From JAEYOM01 sp036260935 (GTDB lineage Bacteria > Bacillota > Clostridia > Acetivibrionales > DTU013): DNA of 64,000 bases. The notes under the pieces are model-generated. The model was not told where the DNA came from. It made no database searches and saw nothing but the letters and a program-made list of their open reading frames with translations. Positions 63,356 to 64,000 of this stretch are shown here, piece by piece (position 1 is the first letter of the stretch; every line of letters begins with the position of its first letter). A program made the position numbers and the translations under genes. The stretch is taken from the NCBI GenBank assembly GCA_036260935.1, contig DATALQ010000002.1, positions 1-64,000 of the forward strand, written 5' to 3'.

Positions 63356-64000
63356 ATGTCAGATAGAATTGAAATCTTATACGAGGATAACCACGTGCTT
63401 GTCGTGGTAAAGCCCCAGAATATGCTGACGCAGGGCGATCAGACAGGGGATGAGAATCTTCTCGACATATTGAAGGAAGACCTGAAGGTAAGGTACAACA
63501 AACCCGGAAACGTCTGGCTTGGACTGGTACACAGGCTTGACCGCCCTGTCGGGGGGGCCATGGTATTTGCAAAGACGTCAAAAGCCGCATCAAGGCTTTC
63601 TGATCAGATACGCAGAAGAGAATTCGGCAAAACCTACCTGGCTGTGGTATACGGCGATCCCGAACCGATATCCGGTACGCTTGTGCATTATCTCGACAAG
63701 GATGAAAAAACGAATACGGTCCATATAGTAAAGTCTTCCGATGAAGGTAAGAAGGCAGTCCTCGATTATGTGGTAAAGGACTCACGGGAAGGTTTTTCGC
63801 TTGTAGCCGTAAAACTGCATACGGGCAGGCCACACCAGATCCGAGTGCAGCTTTCAGCCATCGGACATCCTCTGTATGGCGACCAGAAGTACGGTGCTTC
63901 GCTTAACAAGCCGGGAATGCAGCTCGCGCTGTGGTCTGCAGAGGTGGGCTTCGAGCACCCGACGCTGAAACAATACCTTTCATTCGATTCACAACCCCCT
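63356..64000 (+). CDS. RluA-family pseudouridine synthase, 3'-truncated by window edge
   Basis: The frame from ATG 63356 runs 215 codons without a stop to the window end. It begins RIEILYEDNHVLVVVKPQNM, has the catalytic HRLDRPVGG (Asp nucleophile; the usual T-S-G is V-G-G) and LHTGRPHQIRVQLSAIGHPL. It converts specific uridines in rRNA or tRNA to pseudouridine. There is no N-terminal S4 domain, so it is the short form. It lies 93 bp after the methyltransferase gene. Confidence 0.92.
   Translation, partial: MSDRIEILYEDNHVLVVVKPQNMLTQGDQTGDENLLDILKEDLKVRYNKPGNVWLGLVHRLDRPVGGAMVFAKTSKAASRLSDQIRRREFGKTYLAVVYGDPEPISGTLVHYLDKDEKTNTVHIVKSSDEGKKAVLDYVVKDSREGFSLVAVKLHTGRPHQIRVQLSAIGHPLYGDQKYGASLNKPGMQLALWSAEVGFEHPTLKQYLSFDSQPP

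Overview
The window looks like a chromosomal stretch of a Gram-positive anaerobic Clostridia member (Bacillota). Supporting this are an rnfCDGEAB operon, HydF/HydG [FeFe]-hydrogenase maturases, a TM1266-type regulator, FeoAB under a DtxR-type repressor, preQ1 and TPP riboswitches in front of ECF S-components, an SLH-domain cell-wall hydrolase, lipoprotein binding proteins with LPAGC-type lipoboxes, and strong GGAGG ribosome-binding sites throughout. I do not assign a genus. Base composition is moderate except in the first ~1.1 kb, which is clearly AT-rich and looks like the end of an integrated element beyond the 3' end of a tRNA-Arg gene.

Layout. 1-1130: AT-rich accessory end with a truncated unknown gene and a small membrane protein. 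1250-2140: three ~200-bp tandem units built on the 3' end of tRNA-Arg, then tRNA-Arg and tRNA-Gly (minus strand, one promoter). 2188-7203: L-fucose catabolism (DeoR-type regulator; class II aldolase, rhamnulokinase-type kinase, FucI). 7410-15160: BtrH-like protein, two paralogous lipoprotein solute-binding proteins without permeases, a DinB-like protein, a GT21-like glycosyltransferase facing a YghO-like acyltransferase. 15367-25455: YerC, a small secreted protein, SecA, FolC, a TPR membrane protein, ThrC, a GH18-SLH protein. 25605-30733: Rnf complex. 30820-36126: preQ1-I riboswitch/QueT, TPP riboswitch/ThiT, a COG2509 flavoprotein, a zinc-ribbon protein and tRNA-Val, separated by intergenic regions filled with short degenerate tandem repeats, each with its own unit sequence.

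36280-41173: GtrA-like and unknown membrane proteins, then a chemoreceptor gene followed within 16 bp by a Tyr/Asp-rich pentad-repeat peptide gene and, 8 bp later, a radical SAM/SPASM gene. This is the best candidate for an undescribed system: a RiPP with seven Y-x-D/E-x-x units. 41190-44087: FeoB-associated protein, feoB, feoA, two iron-box-like operators and a DtxR-family gene. 44102-47647: TM1266-hydF-hydG, preceded by a promoter, an unassigned ~180-nt leader and an intrinsic terminator, i.e. riboswitch-like architecture. 47847-51555: PadR/HAAS pair and two SDR enzymes. 51736-56063: AraC-type regulator and galT-galK-galE (Leloir pathway). 56116-59285: toroid-like unknown, alpha/beta hydrolase, YkvA protein, PadR-DUF2812 pair with clear operators. 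59421-64000: AraC/GyrI-like regulator, a frameshifted methyltransferase fragment, a second chemoreceptor, the intact methyltransferase paralogue and an RluA-type pseudouridine synthase cut by the window end.

Functionally, fucose and galactose enter glycolysis through the fuc and gal genes; Rnf couples reduced ferredoxin and NAD to ion pumping, fitting a fermentative anaerobe that also assembles [FeFe] hydrogenase; FeoAB supplies the iron these Fe-S systems need. All functional calls rest on motif recognition by eye; no database search was run.
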